NCBI RefSeq assembly: GCF_003003175.1
Contig: NZ_PVTY01000004.1
Span: forward strand, 1 to 64,000
Direction: 5' to 3'
Origin: Nesterenkonia sandarakina
GTDB lineage: Bacteria > Actinomycetota > Actinomycetes > Actinomycetales > Micrococcaceae
DNA length: 64,000 bases
Shown here: positions 39,328 to 48,351 of the stretch, piece by piece
Layout of the letters: each line of letters opens with the position of its first letter
How positions within the stretch are numbered: position 1 is the stretch's first letter
Translations under genes and position numbers: made by a program
The notes under the pieces: generated by a model
Told to the model about the DNA's origin: nothing
The model's database searches: none
The model's input: the letters and a program-made list of their open reading frames with translations, nothing else

Positions 39328-40284
39328 ATGACCGAGCTCTCCTCGCCCGCCTCCGCTCCGACGCTCACCGGCGGGCCGGTGCATCTGATCGCCAGCGACA
39401 TCGACGGCACCATCCTCAGCTACACCCACACCCAGTCCGGCACCGTCTCCACCCGCACCGTGGAAGCCTTCCAGGCCGCTCAGGCCGCAGGAATCCGGGT
39501 CGTGCTGGTCACCGGACGGCCGGTGCGCTGGCTCAAACACATCCGCGAGACCCTGGGCGCCCCGGGCACGGTCATCGCCTCCAACGGCGCGGTGATCTAC
39601 GACCTCGCCGCCGACCGGCTGATCCACGAGGCGGCCCTGGACGCGGACGCGCTCTTCGACGTCAAGGACATAATCGGCCGGATCGACCCGCGCGCCTCCT
39701 TCGCCGCCGAGACCCTCCAGCACCTGCACATGGAGGAGCCCTTCATCGCCGGTTCGATGTTCTTCGAGGAGGACCGCCGCCGCGCCGCCGGCGTCACCGA
39801 GGAAGACCTGCGGCTCGGGCCGCTGGATGAGACCCTCGAGCGTGACGGGCTCGGCGGCGCGGCCCAGACCCCGGGCAGCGACGTCACCAGCGCCCACGTG
39901 ACCGACCGGGTGGTCAAGCTGCTGTGCAAGACCGACACCATGGCGCCGGATGAGTTCCTCGGCCGCGTCCAGGAGCAGGTCGGGGACCTGCTCACCGTCA
40001 CCCATTCCGCTCCCGGGATCAGCCTGCTGGAGCTCTCCGCGCGCGGAGTGAACAAGGCGGCCGGGCTCGCCCGCTACGCCGCCTCCCAGCAGATCGACCG
40101 GGAACGCGTCGTCGCCTTCGGGGACATGCCCAATGACATCGAGATGCTGCGCTGGGCCGGGACCTCCTGGGCCGTCGGCTCCGCCCACCCGGAGGCCCGC
40201 TCCGCCGCGAACCACACCGCAGCCTCCTGCGACGAGGACGGCGTCGCGCAGGTGATCGAGAAGCTGCTCGCCGGAGAGCTCTAG
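39328..40284 (+). CDS. HAD-superfamily (Cof-type) hydrolase
   Basis: 318-aa sugar-phosphate phosphatase-like protein of HAD subclass IIB. Motif I LIASDIDGTIL carries the nucleophilic and acid Asp, motif II is VVLVTGRPVRW, the lysine is in LSARGVNKAAGLARYA, and motif III AFGDMPNDIEML binds magnesium. ATG 39328 follows the kinase stop after four bases; the frame is open further upstream, but that is a shadow of the kinase gene. The natural substrate is unknown. Confidence 0.85.
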   Translation: MTELSSPASAPTLTGGPVHLIASDIDGTILSYTHTQSGTVSTRTVEAFQAAQAAGIRVVLVTGRPVRWLKHIRETLGAPGTVIASNGAVIYDLAADRLIHEAALDADALFDVKDIIGRIDPRASFAAETLQHLHMEEPFIAGSMFFEEDRRRAAGVTEEDLRLGPLDETLERDGLGGAAQTPGSDVTSAHVTDRVVKLLCKTDTMAPDEFLGRVQEQVGDLLTVTHSAPGISLLELSARGVNKAAGLARYAASQQIDRERVVAFGDMPNDIEMLRWAGTSWAVGSAHPEARSAANHTAASCDEDGVAQVIEKLLAGEL

Positions 40285-41118
40285 ATGCCCACGCCCTACC
40301 GCCGGCACGCCTACCGGGACGCTCCGTACCTGCTGAACTCCCTGCCCGGAGCGCTCCACCACCGGCCGCTGGCCTTCGCCCACCGCGGCGCCGATCCGCG
40401 CCGCGAGAACACCATGGGCGCCTTCCGCCACGCGGTGGACCTCGGCTACCGGTATCTGGAGATCGATGTCCGCACCGCCGCCGACGGCACCCTGGTGGTC
40501 TTCCATGACGAAGAGCTGGACCGCGCCACCAGTGGCAGCGGTCTGCTGAGCGAGAAGACCTGGGAGCAGCTCGCCGAGCTGCGCGTCGGCACCGGTGATG
40601 GGTTCACCGAGCCCCTGGTCCGCTTCGAGGAGCTGCTGAGCACCTGGGGCGACGTCCACCTCAACGTGGATCTCAAGGACGCCGCGGCCGTGACCGAGTT
40701 CGCCCGGCTGGTGGAGAAGCACCAGGCCCATGACCGGGTGCTCGCCGCGAGCTTCAACGATGCCCGACGGCGCAGCGTCCGACGTCGGCTCACCCGGCCG
40801 GTCGCTGCCTCGGGCGGCTGGGCGGCCACCGCGCTGATCGTGCTGCTGGGTCCGCTCGGGCTGATGGGACGGCTCGGCGGACGAGTCGCCGACATCGACT
40901 GCGTCCAGGTCCCGGTCTCCCAGGGGCGGATCCGCGTCGTGACCCCACGCTTCGTGCAGCGCTGCCACCGGGCCGGCCTCCAGGTCCACGTCTGGGTCGT
41001 CGATGACCCCGCCGAGATGCACGAACTCCTGGACATGGGCGTGGATGGTCTGATGACCGACGACGCCGAGGCGCTCGCCGAGGTCATGCGGGAGCGTTCC
41101 GTCTGGCCTCAGCGCTAG
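40285..41118 (+). CDS. Glycerophosphodiester phosphodiesterase
   Basis: 277-aa GDPD TIM barrel. Catalytic motif FAHRGADPRRENTMGAF with the conserved His-Arg and Glu-Asn, then YLEIDVRTAADGTLVVFHDE with the metal Glu-x-Asp and His-Asp. It starts directly after the upstream stop codon (no gap), which suggests coupled translation. It releases glycerol-3-phosphate from phospholipid-derived diesters, so it could feed on solutes taken up by the UgpAEB-like importer at 20.7-24 kb. No signal peptide is visible, so it is probably cytoplasmic. Confidence 0.9.
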   Translation: MPTPYRRHAYRDAPYLLNSLPGALHHRPLAFAHRGADPRRENTMGAFRHAVDLGYRYLEIDVRTAADGTLVVFHDEELDRATSGSGLLSEKTWEQLAELRVGTGDGFTEPLVRFEELLSTWGDVHLNVDLKDAAAVTEFARLVEKHQAHDRVLAASFNDARRRSVRRRLTRPVAASGGWAATALIVLLGPLGLMGRLGGRVADIDCVQVPVSQGRIRVVTPRFVQRCHRAGLQVHVWVVDDPAEMHELLDMGVDGLMTDDAEALAEVMRERSVWPQR

Positions 41119-41124
41119 AGCCGG

Positions 41125-41670
41125 ATGGAAGAAGACCTGACCGCCGGGGACGCGGGTTCGCATATGACCCGGCTGCTCGGCATCGGAAAGCTGCTGCTCG
41201 GCGGAGTGAGCGTGGGCTCGGTACTGGAGCTCCTCGGCGTCCCGGCCGGGATGCTGATCGGCAGCGTGGTGGGCGCGGCGCTGGTCAACCAGCCCTGGAC
41301 CCGCCGGATGAGGCCTTCCAGCCTGCCGATCGTCGCCCGACAGATCGGCCTGACCACCGTCGGGCTCGCCGCGGGGGTCCTGCTCACCGTGGATTCCCTC
41401 CTGAACACCGCGGTGATCGCGCTGCCCGTCGTGCTGGCCTACCTGGCTCTGACCGCGCTGAACCTGGTCTTCGTCACCGTGCTGATGTCCCGCTACCAGG
41501 TGGATCCGGTCACCGCGGTCCTGGCGGTGACCCCCGGGGGGCTCGCCGAGGTGACCTCGATCGCGATCGACAAGGGCGCCCAGGTCGCAGTGGTGCTCAG
41601 CGTCCACGCGGTCCGGCTGTTCTCCCTGGTGCTCGTGATCCTGCCGATCCTGCTGCTGGTGCTCTCATGA
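41125..41670 (+). CDS. AbrB-family membrane protein, half length (first copy)
   Basis: 181 aa, about five hydrophobic segments. Motifs of the AbrB duplication unit (the membrane family, not the DNA-binding AbrB) are LLGVPAGMLIGSVVGAALVN, ARQIGLTTVGLAAGVLLTVD and AVTPGGLAEVTSIAIDKGAQ. Full-length AbrB proteins have about 350 residues with two such repeats; here each repeat is a separate gene. These genes frequently neighbour tctA-type transporters, as here. Function is not firmly known (proposed transporter or regulator of cell envelope). The second half follows after 13 bases. Confidence 0.72.
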   Translation: MEEDLTAGDAGSHMTRLLGIGKLLLGGVSVGSVLELLGVPAGMLIGSVVGAALVNQPWTRRMRPSSLPIVARQIGLTTVGLAAGVLLTVDSLLNTAVIALPVVLAYLALTALNLVFVTVLMSRYQVDPVTAVLAVTPGGLAEVTSIAIDKGAQVAVVLSVHAVRLFSLVLVILPILLLVLS

Positions 41671-41683
41671 GGTCGGCGCGCCC

Positions 41684-42232
41684 ATGACCCAGCTGCTTCC
41701 GCTGCTCGCGGTGATGGCGGGATCGGCCGCCGCCGCACTGATCTTCCGCCGGTGCCGGATCCCGCTGTGGCCGATCACCGGGGGCCTGGTGGGCGCCGCG
41801 GCGATCAACCTCGGCTTCGGCCTGGCGGTGCAGGTCCCGAACCTGATCGTGCTCCTGGCCCAGCTCCTCGTCGGCACCGCGATCGGCGCGACGATCGCCC
41901 CGGACACGTTCCGTCAGTTCCGGCGCTTCCTCGCACCGGGTTCCCTGGCCGTCGGTGCCGTGCTCGGAGCCGGGCTGCTCTTCGGGTGGGCGTTCGCCGC
42001 GCTGGGGATCCTCGACCCAGCCGAGGCGATGCTCTCACTGATGCCGGGCGGGGTCGGGGAGATGGTGACCGCCGGCGTCGCCCTGGGCTTCGACGGTGCG
42101 GTCATCATCGGCGCCCATATGGTCCGGCTCTTCACCGTGCTGCTGAGCCTTCCCCTGGTCCTGTGGGTGGCGGTGAAGATCCGGCAGCGCTGGATCGCGG
42201 ACCCGGACGAGACCGGACCCCAGCAGCCCTGA
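41684..42232 (+). CDS. AbrB-family membrane protein, half length (second copy)
   Basis: 182 aa with the same repeat: RIPLWPITGGLVGAAAINLG, LLAQLLVGTAIGATIAPDTF and LSLMPGGVGEMVTAGVALGF. Comparison with the first copy shows the same PGG-E-T-A signature in the second half of each. Both halves are intact with their own start codons, so this looks like a stable split and not a recent frameshift. Converges with tctA. Confidence 0.72.
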   Translation: MTQLLPLLAVMAGSAAAALIFRRCRIPLWPITGGLVGAAAINLGFGLAVQVPNLIVLLAQLLVGTAIGATIAPDTFRQFRRFLAPGSLAVGAVLGAGLLFGWAFAALGILDPAEAMLSLMPGGVGEMVTAGVALGFDGAVIIGAHMVRLFTVLLSLPLVLWVAVKIRQRWIADPDETGPQQP

Positions 42233-42277
42233 GGTCAGCCGCTGCGGTCACCGCCGCGCGGGAGAGATCCGCAGGAC

Positions 42278-43783
42278 TCAGATGTCCTGGCGGCTCTTCC
42301 TGCGGACCGCCGCACGCACCGTGAATGCCAGGACCAGTGCCAGCAGCCCGTAGATGAACCAGGTGATCGGGCTGTCGATCAGGGCCGCGTAGTCCCCGTC
42401 GGAGGACAGCAGCGCGTCGCGGACCGAGGTCTCGGCCAGGGGTCCCAGCACCATGCCGATCATCAGCGGAGCCAGCGGGTAGCCGTAGCGGCGCATCCCG
42501 AAACCAACCAGACCGATGCCCAGCAGAAGCAGCAGGTCGAAGACCCGTCCCGAGGTGGCGAAGACGCCGAGCCCGCAGAACAGCGCGATGCCGGCGTAGA
42601 GGTAGGGCTGCGGGATCAGCAGCAGCTTGGCCCACAGCTGCGCAAAGGGCAGGTTGATGATCAGCAGCACCACCATGGCGATGAAGAAGCTGGCGAGCAG
42701 CGCCCAGACCAGGTCGGGGTTGCGGTCGAAGAGCAGCGGTCCGGGCTGCAGGCCGTACTGGCGGAAGGCCGCGAGCATGATCGCTGCTGTGGCGGAGACG
42801 GGCAGACCCAGGGCGAGCAGTGCACCCATCGCCATGCCGGTCGTGGAGTTACCGGCGGCCTCCGGTGCGGCCAGGCCGCGGATAGCGCCCTTGCCGAACT
42901 GCGGGAGGCGACGACGCCGGTCCAGTCGGCGCTCCACGTCATAGGCCATGAAGGTGGGCACCTCGGAGCCACCCACGGGGATCACGCCGAAGGGCAGTCC
43001 GATCACCGTGCCGCGTCCCCAGGCCGGAGCGGCCTCCTTGAACTCGGCCCATTTCAGCCAGGGGCGACCGGCGGACCGGGTCTTCAGATCGGGATTGTCG
43101 CGCCGGGCACGGGAGGCCACGTGGAACACCTCGCCCAGGGCGAGGATCGCGACGGTGACCGTGATCAGCGAGACGCCCTCGAAGAGCTGCGGGGCACCCA
43201 TGGTGAAGCGCTGTGTGCCGGTGACCGCGTCGATGCCGACCGTGGAGATCCCCAGACCCAGCATCAGCGAGGCCAGACCCTTGGGCACCGAGTCCGAGAC
43301 CACCGAGGAGGTCGCGATGAACGCGAAGACCGCCAGGGCGAAATACTCCGCAGGTCCGAAGTACCGTGAGAGCTCCGCCAGAGTCGGAGCGAAGAACACC
43401 ACAATGGTCGAGGCGATGATGCCGCCGATGAACGCGCCGATGGCCGCAGTGGCCAGCGCCTGGGGAGCCCGTCCATCCAGGGCCATGCGGTGTCCCTCGA
43501 AGGTCGAGGCGATCGCGGACGCCTGACCCGGGGTGTTCATCAGGATGGCCATGGTGGAGTCCCCGAACAGGCCGCCGAAGTAGACCCCGGCGAAGAGGAT
43601 GAACGCCGCCGTCGGGTCAAGGGCGAAGGTCATCGGCAGCAGCAGCGCCACGGCCATGGACGAACCCAGGCCCGGCATCACGCCGACTGCGGTGCCCAGC
43701 AGACAGCCGACCACCACCCAGAGCAGGTTCGTAGGGGTGAAGGCTCCGGCGAAGCCCTCCATCAACAGTGGAAGTGAGTCCAT
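42278..43783 (-). CDS. tctA: Tripartite tricarboxylate transporter permease TctA
   Basis: 501-aa large membrane subunit with about 12 helices. The two family signatures are GVMPGLGSSMAVALLLPMTF and GVIPVGGSEVPTFMAYDVER; FGGLFGDSTMAILMNTPGQA also matches. With TctB and the binding protein TctC it imports citrate or another carboxylate using an ion gradient. The gene follows tctB by one base and is the last of the operon. Ends 45 bases from the convergent AbrB gene. Confidence 0.92.
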   Translation of the reverse strand: MDSLPLLMEGFAGAFTPTNLLWVVVGCLLGTAVGVMPGLGSSMAVALLLPMTFALDPTAAFILFAGVYFGGLFGDSTMAILMNTPGQASAIASTFEGHRMALDGRAPQALATAAIGAFIGGIIASTIVVFFAPTLAELSRYFGPAEYFALAVFAFIATSSVVSDSVPKGLASLMLGLGISTVGIDAVTGTQRFTMGAPQLFEGVSLITVTVAILALGEVFHVASRARRDNPDLKTRSAGRPWLKWAEFKEAAPAWGRGTVIGLPFGVIPVGGSEVPTFMAYDVERRLDRRRRLPQFGKGAIRGLAAPEAAGNSTTGMAMGALLALGLPVSATAAIMLAAFRQYGLQPGPLLFDRNPDLVWALLASFFIAMVVLLIINLPFAQLWAKLLLIPQPYLYAGIALFCGLGVFATSGRVFDLLLLLGIGLVGFGMRRYGYPLAPLMIGMVLGPLAETSVRDALLSSDGDYAALIDSPITWFIYGLLALVLAFTVRAAVRRKSRQDI

Positions 43784-43784
43784 G

Positions 43785-44381
43785 TCAGAAACCGCCTCCG
43801 AGGATGCCCGAGGGCAGGTTCAGGCCCAGCGCCACGCTGAAGCCGAGATATGCGACGGAACTCATGAAGAGGCCGACCAGGATGTCGAAGAGCGGACGCC
43901 GGGAGCCGAAGCCCCGAGCCACGGACCAGAACAGCAGCCCCCCGGTGAGGATCCAACCCAGCCAGGGCAACAGCACCGCGAAGGCGAGGAACCCGCCGAC
44001 CGTCCAGCCCAGCGCGGTGAAGTCGGAGTGGAACCGCCAGGACCGCCCGGAGCTGTTCTCCGGGTGTTCCGGTCGCCGGAGGATCCCGGCCGCGATGATG
44101 CCCGCGAGCACCAGGCCGAGCACGCCCAGGATGCCGGGGAAGAACTGTGGACCCGGGAAGTCAGCGTCCCCGACGTCCATGGTGGCGACACCGATCAGGA
44201 TGTAGAGGCTGAATCCGACGATGACCACGGGCATGATGAGGCCCGAGCGCCCGTGCCAGAAGGTGCCCGCCCCTGCGGGAGTCGGGCCCGGAAGGTCACC
44301 CTGGTCGGGGCCCGCGCCGGAGCCTGCCGGGGGGAGGGCGTCGTCCTGCGCCGGAGACGAAGGGGTCATCGGGGTGCTCAC
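43785..44381 (-). CDS. tctB: Tripartite tricarboxylate transporter small membrane subunit TctB
   Basis: 198 aa; a disordered polar N-terminus of about 45 residues is followed by four hydrophobic helices (LIMPVVIVGFSLYILIGVAT, FFPGILGVLGLVLAGIIAAG, ALGWTVGGFLAFAVLLPWLG, ILVGLFMSSVAYLGFSVALG). DADFPGPQFFPGILG is characteristic of TctB. The GTG at 44381 overlaps the tctC stop (GTGA); ATG 44369 is an alternative. Confidence 0.85.
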   Translation of the reverse strand: MSTPMTPSSPAQDDALPPAGSGAGPDQGDLPGPTPAGAGTFWHGRSGLIMPVVIVGFSLYILIGVATMDVGDADFPGPQFFPGILGVLGLVLAGIIAAGILRRPEHPENSSGRSWRFHSDFTALGWTVGGFLAFAVLLPWLGWILTGGLLFWSVARGFGSRRPLFDILVGLFMSSVAYLGFSVALGLNLPSGILGGGF

Positions 44382-45394
44382 TGTTCCATCTCCTCAAACA
44401 GGCCGCCGATGCGCACTGTCTCGTCTTCGATGAACTGGTCGAACTCTTCGCCCTGCAGCGGGGCCTCTCGCCAGTAGTTGCGCTCCACGGTGGCGGCCCA
44501 TTCGGGTGTCACCACAGCCTCATCCACCAGTTCTCTGAGCTCTGCGACCTCGTCCTCGGTGGCGCTGGGTGGGGCGAAGAGCGCCCGCCAGTTGGTCAGG
44601 GTCACGTCGTAGCCTTCCTCGGCCAGGGTCGGAATGTCGTCCACCCCCTCGAGTCGGTCCTCCGAGGCAACGCCGAGGACCCGCAGGCGTCCCGACTCAA
44701 CCTGGGGGTACATATCGGCGAAGCCGCCGGCGGAAGCTGCGGCGGTGCCGTTGAGCAGCGCCTGGATGGCCTCGCCTCCGCCGTCGGAGGGGATGTAGGT
44801 GGTGTCGCTCGGGTTGATGTCCGCGGCCAGGGCGATCTCGGTCATCACCAGCTGGTCGAAGGAACCACCACCGGTCCAGGGGGTGCCGCTGGGGTTCTCC
44901 TGCCACGCCTCGACCAGGTCATCCATGGTCTGGTGGGGTGAATCGGCCGGCACCACAACGATGTCGTACTCCTCGACGACCCTCGCAACCGGAGTGACGT
45001 CCTGGATGGTAGACGTGGTACCGAACTGGATCTGCGCAGCGATCTGTCCGGTGCCGCCGACCATCAGGTTGTTCGCCTCAGGCAGTTGCGCCACATTGCC
45101 CAGCGCGATCGTGCCACCGGCGCCTGGGACGTTGATGACCTGGACGTTGTTCACCAGGTCGTTGGTCTGCATGCTCTGCTGCAGCTCGCGCTGGAAGGTG
45201 TCCCATCCGCCGCCTGCAGCGGCGGGGGCGATCAGCGTGATGTTGTTGCGCACGTCGGTGCCGCCGGATGCGGCCTGGATGGAGAAGAACGAGGCTGCTG
45301 CGACGCAGCCCACCGCCACGACGGCGAATCCGCCGGTCAGGATCTTCTTCCTGCGCGATCTCGTGGCGGCATCGGGTGTGGCCTGCTGGCTCAT
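44378..45394 (-). CDS. tctC: Tripartite tricarboxylate transporter substrate-binding protein TctC
   Basis: 338-aa binding protein of the TctC/Bug family. A basic N-terminus and one membrane helix (FAVVAVGCVAAASFFSIQAA) act as signal anchor; no typical lipobox. Family features are ITLIAPAAAGGGWDTFQREL, QVINVPGAGGTIALGNVA and MYPQVESGRLRVLGVASEDR, then DIPTLAEEGYDVTLTNWRAL. First gene of the tctCBA operon, with AAGGGAA before the ATG. It diverges from a universal stress protein gene. Confidence 0.9.
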   Translation of the reverse strand: MSQQATPDAATRSRRKKILTGGFAVVAVGCVAAASFFSIQAASGGTDVRNNITLIAPAAAGGGWDTFQRELQQSMQTNDLVNNVQVINVPGAGGTIALGNVAQLPEANNLMVGGTGQIAAQIQFGTTSTIQDVTPVARVVEEYDIVVVPADSPHQTMDDLVEAWQENPSGTPWTGGGSFDQLVMTEIALAADINPSDTTYIPSDGGGEAIQALLNGTAAASAGGFADMYPQVESGRLRVLGVASEDRLEGVDDIPTLAEEGYDVTLTNWRALFAPPSATEDEVAELRELVDEAVVTPEWAATVERNYWREAPLQGEEFDQFIEDETVRIGGLFEEMEQ

Positions 45395-45589
45395 CAGTTC
45401 CCTTCGGTGCCGACCGGCGTCACTGCAGGTCGGATTTTGACTATGGTGCGGCGCTTACCCGATCCTGAGTGATGGGTATCACGCCATAGGGCGGTAGCAT
45501 ACACAGGTTGGCCCCGGTGTTCGCAGTCCCGAGACCAGGCATCCACTGTGTGGCCCTCGACCCCGATACTTGACCCCTAGGAGCACCCC
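45395..45589. promoter_or_regulatory. Divergent region between tctC and the stress protein gene
   Basis: 195 bases holding the start signals of both genes. TAGCAT at 45495-45500 is a possible plus-strand -10 box. The uspA-like gene has TAGGAG as ribosome binding site. No strong dyad or riboswitch-like structure was seen. Confidence 0.35.
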
Positions 45590-45955
45590 ATGACCGTCCT
45601 CGTCGCCGGCACCGATACCGCCGAAGGACAGGCCGCCTACGTCTTCGCGCTCCAGGAGGCGGCCCGACGTGGTGAGGACCTGCTGTACTTCGGGCTCAGC
45701 GGTGAGCGCCCCGCACCGGGTGCGGCGGAGGAGGCCGGTGTGCGCGAGACCTACGCCGAGCCGGACGCCCGCGGCAAGGACGGAGTCGGGGATCTGCTCG
45801 ACACCGCCGAGCGCATCGACCCGTCGGTGATCGTCATCGGCATCCGCCAGCGCACCCCGGCGAGCAAGTTCATCATGGGCTCCTCGGCGCAGCAGATCAT
45901 CCTGCAGGCCAACACTCCCGTCCTGTGCGTCAAGCCGGGAATGATCGACGCCTGA
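45590..45955 (+). CDS. Universal stress protein family protein
   Basis: 121-aa single-domain UspA-fold protein. The ATP-binding signature is partly visible as VIGIRQRTPASKFIMGSSAQ followed by QIILQANTPVLCVK, the usual G-2X-G-9X-GS form being incomplete. It is transcribed away from tctC; usp genes beside tctCBA operons occur in related actinobacteria, so a link to carboxylate uptake or its regulation is possible. Ends three bases before the stop of the convergent hydrolase gene. Confidence 0.85.
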   Translation: MTVLVAGTDTAEGQAAYVFALQEAARRGEDLLYFGLSGERPAPGAAEEAGVRETYAEPDARGKDGVGDLLDTAERIDPSVIVIGIRQRTPASKFIMGSSAQQIILQANTPVLCVKPGMIDA

Positions 45956-45958
45956 GGG

Positions 45959-47716
45959 TCACTCCCAGGTCGGGTCGTGGGTGTCGATTCCTTCGATGAC
46001 GGCTTGGACCGCATCCAGCTGACCCGGGCTGCGGCCGTGACCTGGGAGCACCTGCGCCCAGCCGTCCACCGCGACGTCGCCGAAGTTGTGGCCGTGGCTC
46101 GGCGGGACCGCCTCGCTGACCAGCATGTCCGCCGTCAGGTGCAGGAACGTGACGCCGGGGATCCACCGCATCGAATCGCTGACGTCGGAGCCTCGCCCGC
46201 CGGAGGATGCCGGTCCGCTGAGCCATTCGGGGGAGCGGTAGATCACCGCAGGGTCGAGCCAGGTGATCGGGTCGGTGGCATGCTGAAGGTAGCCCAGCCG
46301 AGGCTCGCGCCAGGGACCCTCCAGTGCCGCGAAGTCCCCAGGCTTCGACTGCCAGCGCACCCGCTCACCGTCGCGGAAGACCGGCTGCCAGACGGGGCTT
46401 CCGGGATCGCGGTTGAGCTGCAAGGTGCGCCACGGTTCGGAGTTCGCCGGAGGTCCGGTGAACAGGGCCGCGTCGGTGCACGCCACCAGGTCCTCGAGGC
46501 TCTCGAAGCTGCCGGACATTCCCAGGGCGCCCAGGCTGAGGCCATAGACCACCAGCCGGGGCCGGTCCGCCTCCGGCAGCGCCTCCCATCGCGCATGGAC
46601 GGCGTCGAAGAGAGCTCGGCTCGACTCCTCCGGCAGCTCAGGGTCGAAGAGGAACGACACCCAGCTGGGCTGCACCGAGTACTGCATCGACGCGGTGGCG
46701 GTGTCTCCGGCGTAGAGGTACTCCAGGGCGGCGATTGCCTGCGGCTCCAGCCAGCCGGAGCCGGTCGGGGTGGCGACGAGCAGCACCTCACGGTCGAACC
46801 CGCCGTGGCGCTCCAGCTCCTCCACTACCAGCTCCGCCCGGGCGTGAACGTCCGCCCCCTGGGACAGCCCGGCATAGGCCCGGACCGGTTCCTGGGCCGG
46901 GACGCCGGTGACCTGTGTGATGTGCGCGGCGCTGGGACCGCCGCCGGCGAAGGCCCGGCCCTGTCGGCCCAGCCCGCCCCACTCGAGAACGGAGTCAGGA
47001 CCACCGGAGCGACCGGGAAGCACCGGGGGTGAGCTGCCCTCAAGCGTGCCGGCATCGCGGTCCTGATAGATCTGCCCGACGACGCCGAGCCCGCCGCCGA
47101 TCAGTCCCAGGATCAGCACGAGGATCGTGATCACACCCGTGACCCGTGAGGCCCAGCGGACCTGGAGCGCTGAGCCGCCGCGGCGAGCCACGCCGCGTCC
47201 CACCCGGTCTCGCAGCGCCCCGATCCCCTTGGCGATGCTGAAGAGCACGACCATCGTGATCACCATGCTGGCCAGGAACGCGACGTGGCCGGGCCCGTCG
47301 ACCGGTTCCATCTCCACCAGTTCGCGGACCTCGTTCTGCCAGGACACCACGAGTGCCCCGTAGCCGAGCACGTAGAGCAGCAGGCCCGCGCCGATGGCAG
47401 CCGCGAGGCCACCCGCGCGAAGCGCCGAGCTCTCCCGCCGCCCGCCGGGTGTGGCGCTCCCAGGAGCGTCCTTCGCCGCGGTCGAGAGCCCTGATGACCG
47501 GTGGCCGACACGTCGGCGGAGATTCCGTGCGGCGACGCGCACCGCGAACCCGAGCTGAAAGCCGACCATGAACCACAGCCCCGCCATGACGCCCTGGAAC
47601 GCCGTCGGACGCGGCACCAGCGAGGGGGTCAGTGCGAGGGACGCCAGGGCCAGCGCGCAGACGAGATTGACCAGGTGCGCTCGCAGGAACGCGGCGCTGC
47701 GTGTGGAGAGCCTCAT
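45959..47716 (-). CDS. Membrane-bound alpha/beta hydrolase (Abhydrolase_9 type)
   Basis: 585 aa. The N-terminal 200 residues contain four or five membrane helices (LVNLVCALALASLALTPSLV at the start), the Abhydrolase_9_N domain. The rest is a predicted extracytoplasmic or cytoplasmic serine hydrolase with the nucleophile elbow in LVVYGLSLGALGMSGSF, and a C-terminal His region (VPPSHGHNFGDVAVDGW). A GXSXG member of DUF2319-type proteins; the substrate is unknown. The frame begins at GTG 47728, but the GGAGGGG site fits ATG 47716 better. Confidence 0.82.
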   Translation of the reverse strand: MRLSTRSAAFLRAHLVNLVCALALASLALTPSLVPRPTAFQGVMAGLWFMVGFQLGFAVRVAARNLRRRVGHRSSGLSTAAKDAPGSATPGGRRESSALRAGGLAAAIGAGLLLYVLGYGALVVSWQNEVRELVEMEPVDGPGHVAFLASMVITMVVLFSIAKGIGALRDRVGRGVARRGGSALQVRWASRVTGVITILVLILGLIGGGLGVVGQIYQDRDAGTLEGSSPPVLPGRSGGPDSVLEWGGLGRQGRAFAGGGPSAAHITQVTGVPAQEPVRAYAGLSQGADVHARAELVVEELERHGGFDREVLLVATPTGSGWLEPQAIAALEYLYAGDTATASMQYSVQPSWVSFLFDPELPEESSRALFDAVHARWEALPEADRPRLVVYGLSLGALGMSGSFESLEDLVACTDAALFTGPPANSEPWRTLQLNRDPGSPVWQPVFRDGERVRWQSKPGDFAALEGPWREPRLGYLQHATDPITWLDPAVIYRSPEWLSGPASSGGRGSDVSDSMRWIPGVTFLHLTADMLVSEAVPPSHGHNFGDVAVDGWAQVLPGHGRSPGQLDAVQAVIEGIDTHDPTWE

Positions 47717-47952
47717 CAGGTCGCTCACCCCTCCGCTCCCGATCCTCCTGGTGACCTCTGGCTCGCGCGGGGGAGACCCCGGGTGTGATCCGTGAGCGAA
47801 GTCTAAGCGCGCAGCCGCTGGTTCCGGCAGGCCTGAACGGTGATGATCTGCGGGGAGGCCGGCGAGAGGTCAGCGCGCGAGGTGGCGGTGACGGCGCCGG
47901 AGGTGGTGCGGATCTGGTCCCATAGTATGAGGACCCGCCCGGACGCGGCTTC

Positions 47953-47958
47953 TAGACT
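47953..47958 (+). promoter_or_regulatory. -10 box TAGACT, leaderless start
   Basis: TAGACT ends six bases before GTG 47965. The GGAG that overlaps the start codon is too close to work as a ribosome binding site. Confidence 0.5.
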
Positions 47959-47964
47959 GGGGAG

Positions 47965-48351
47965 GTGAATCCCTCCGACTACGCCATCGCCACGCGCCTG
48001 CTCACCGAGAGCAATCCCGTCTGGGCCTGGGGGCTCAGTGTCACCGCAGTGGGACTGCTGGTGGCGGCGCTGATGGTGCTGGTCCAGGACGAGGGCAAGA
48101 CCGGCAGGCGCGCCGCGGTCTGGGGTGTGGTGATCTTCCTGCTGCCGATCATCGGTCCCGCGGTCTACCTGGTCTGGGAGACCGTCCGCTATCGCCGTGA
48201 GCATGGCCGTCCCGAGAAGGGCATGGTCGAGAAGTACGCCCCTGAAGAGGTGGCGCAGCGCCGCGAAGATGCACGCCGAGCAGAAGCCCGCGCAGCGGAA
48301 GCCCGGACAGCTGGAGAGCGGGGTGAGGACCGCGATGCCACTGCCGACTGA
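47965..48351 (+). CDS. PLDc_N-domain membrane protein
   Basis: 128 aa. Two helices, VWAWGLSVTAVGLLVAALMV and AAVWGVVIFLLPIIGPAVYL, form the short domain found at the N-terminus of cardiolipin synthases (PLDc_N). VVIFLLPIIGPAVYLVWET is the recognisable core. A long Arg/Ala/Glu-rich helical tail follows, with no phospholipase domain. It overlaps the histidine kinase gene by 17 bases and so may be a membrane partner of the two-component system. Confidence 0.75.
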   Translation: MNPSDYAIATRLLTESNPVWAWGLSVTAVGLLVAALMVLVQDEGKTGRRAAVWGVVIFLLPIIGPAVYLVWETVRYRREHGRPEKGMVEKYAPEEVAQRREDARRAEARAAEARTAGERGEDRDATAD

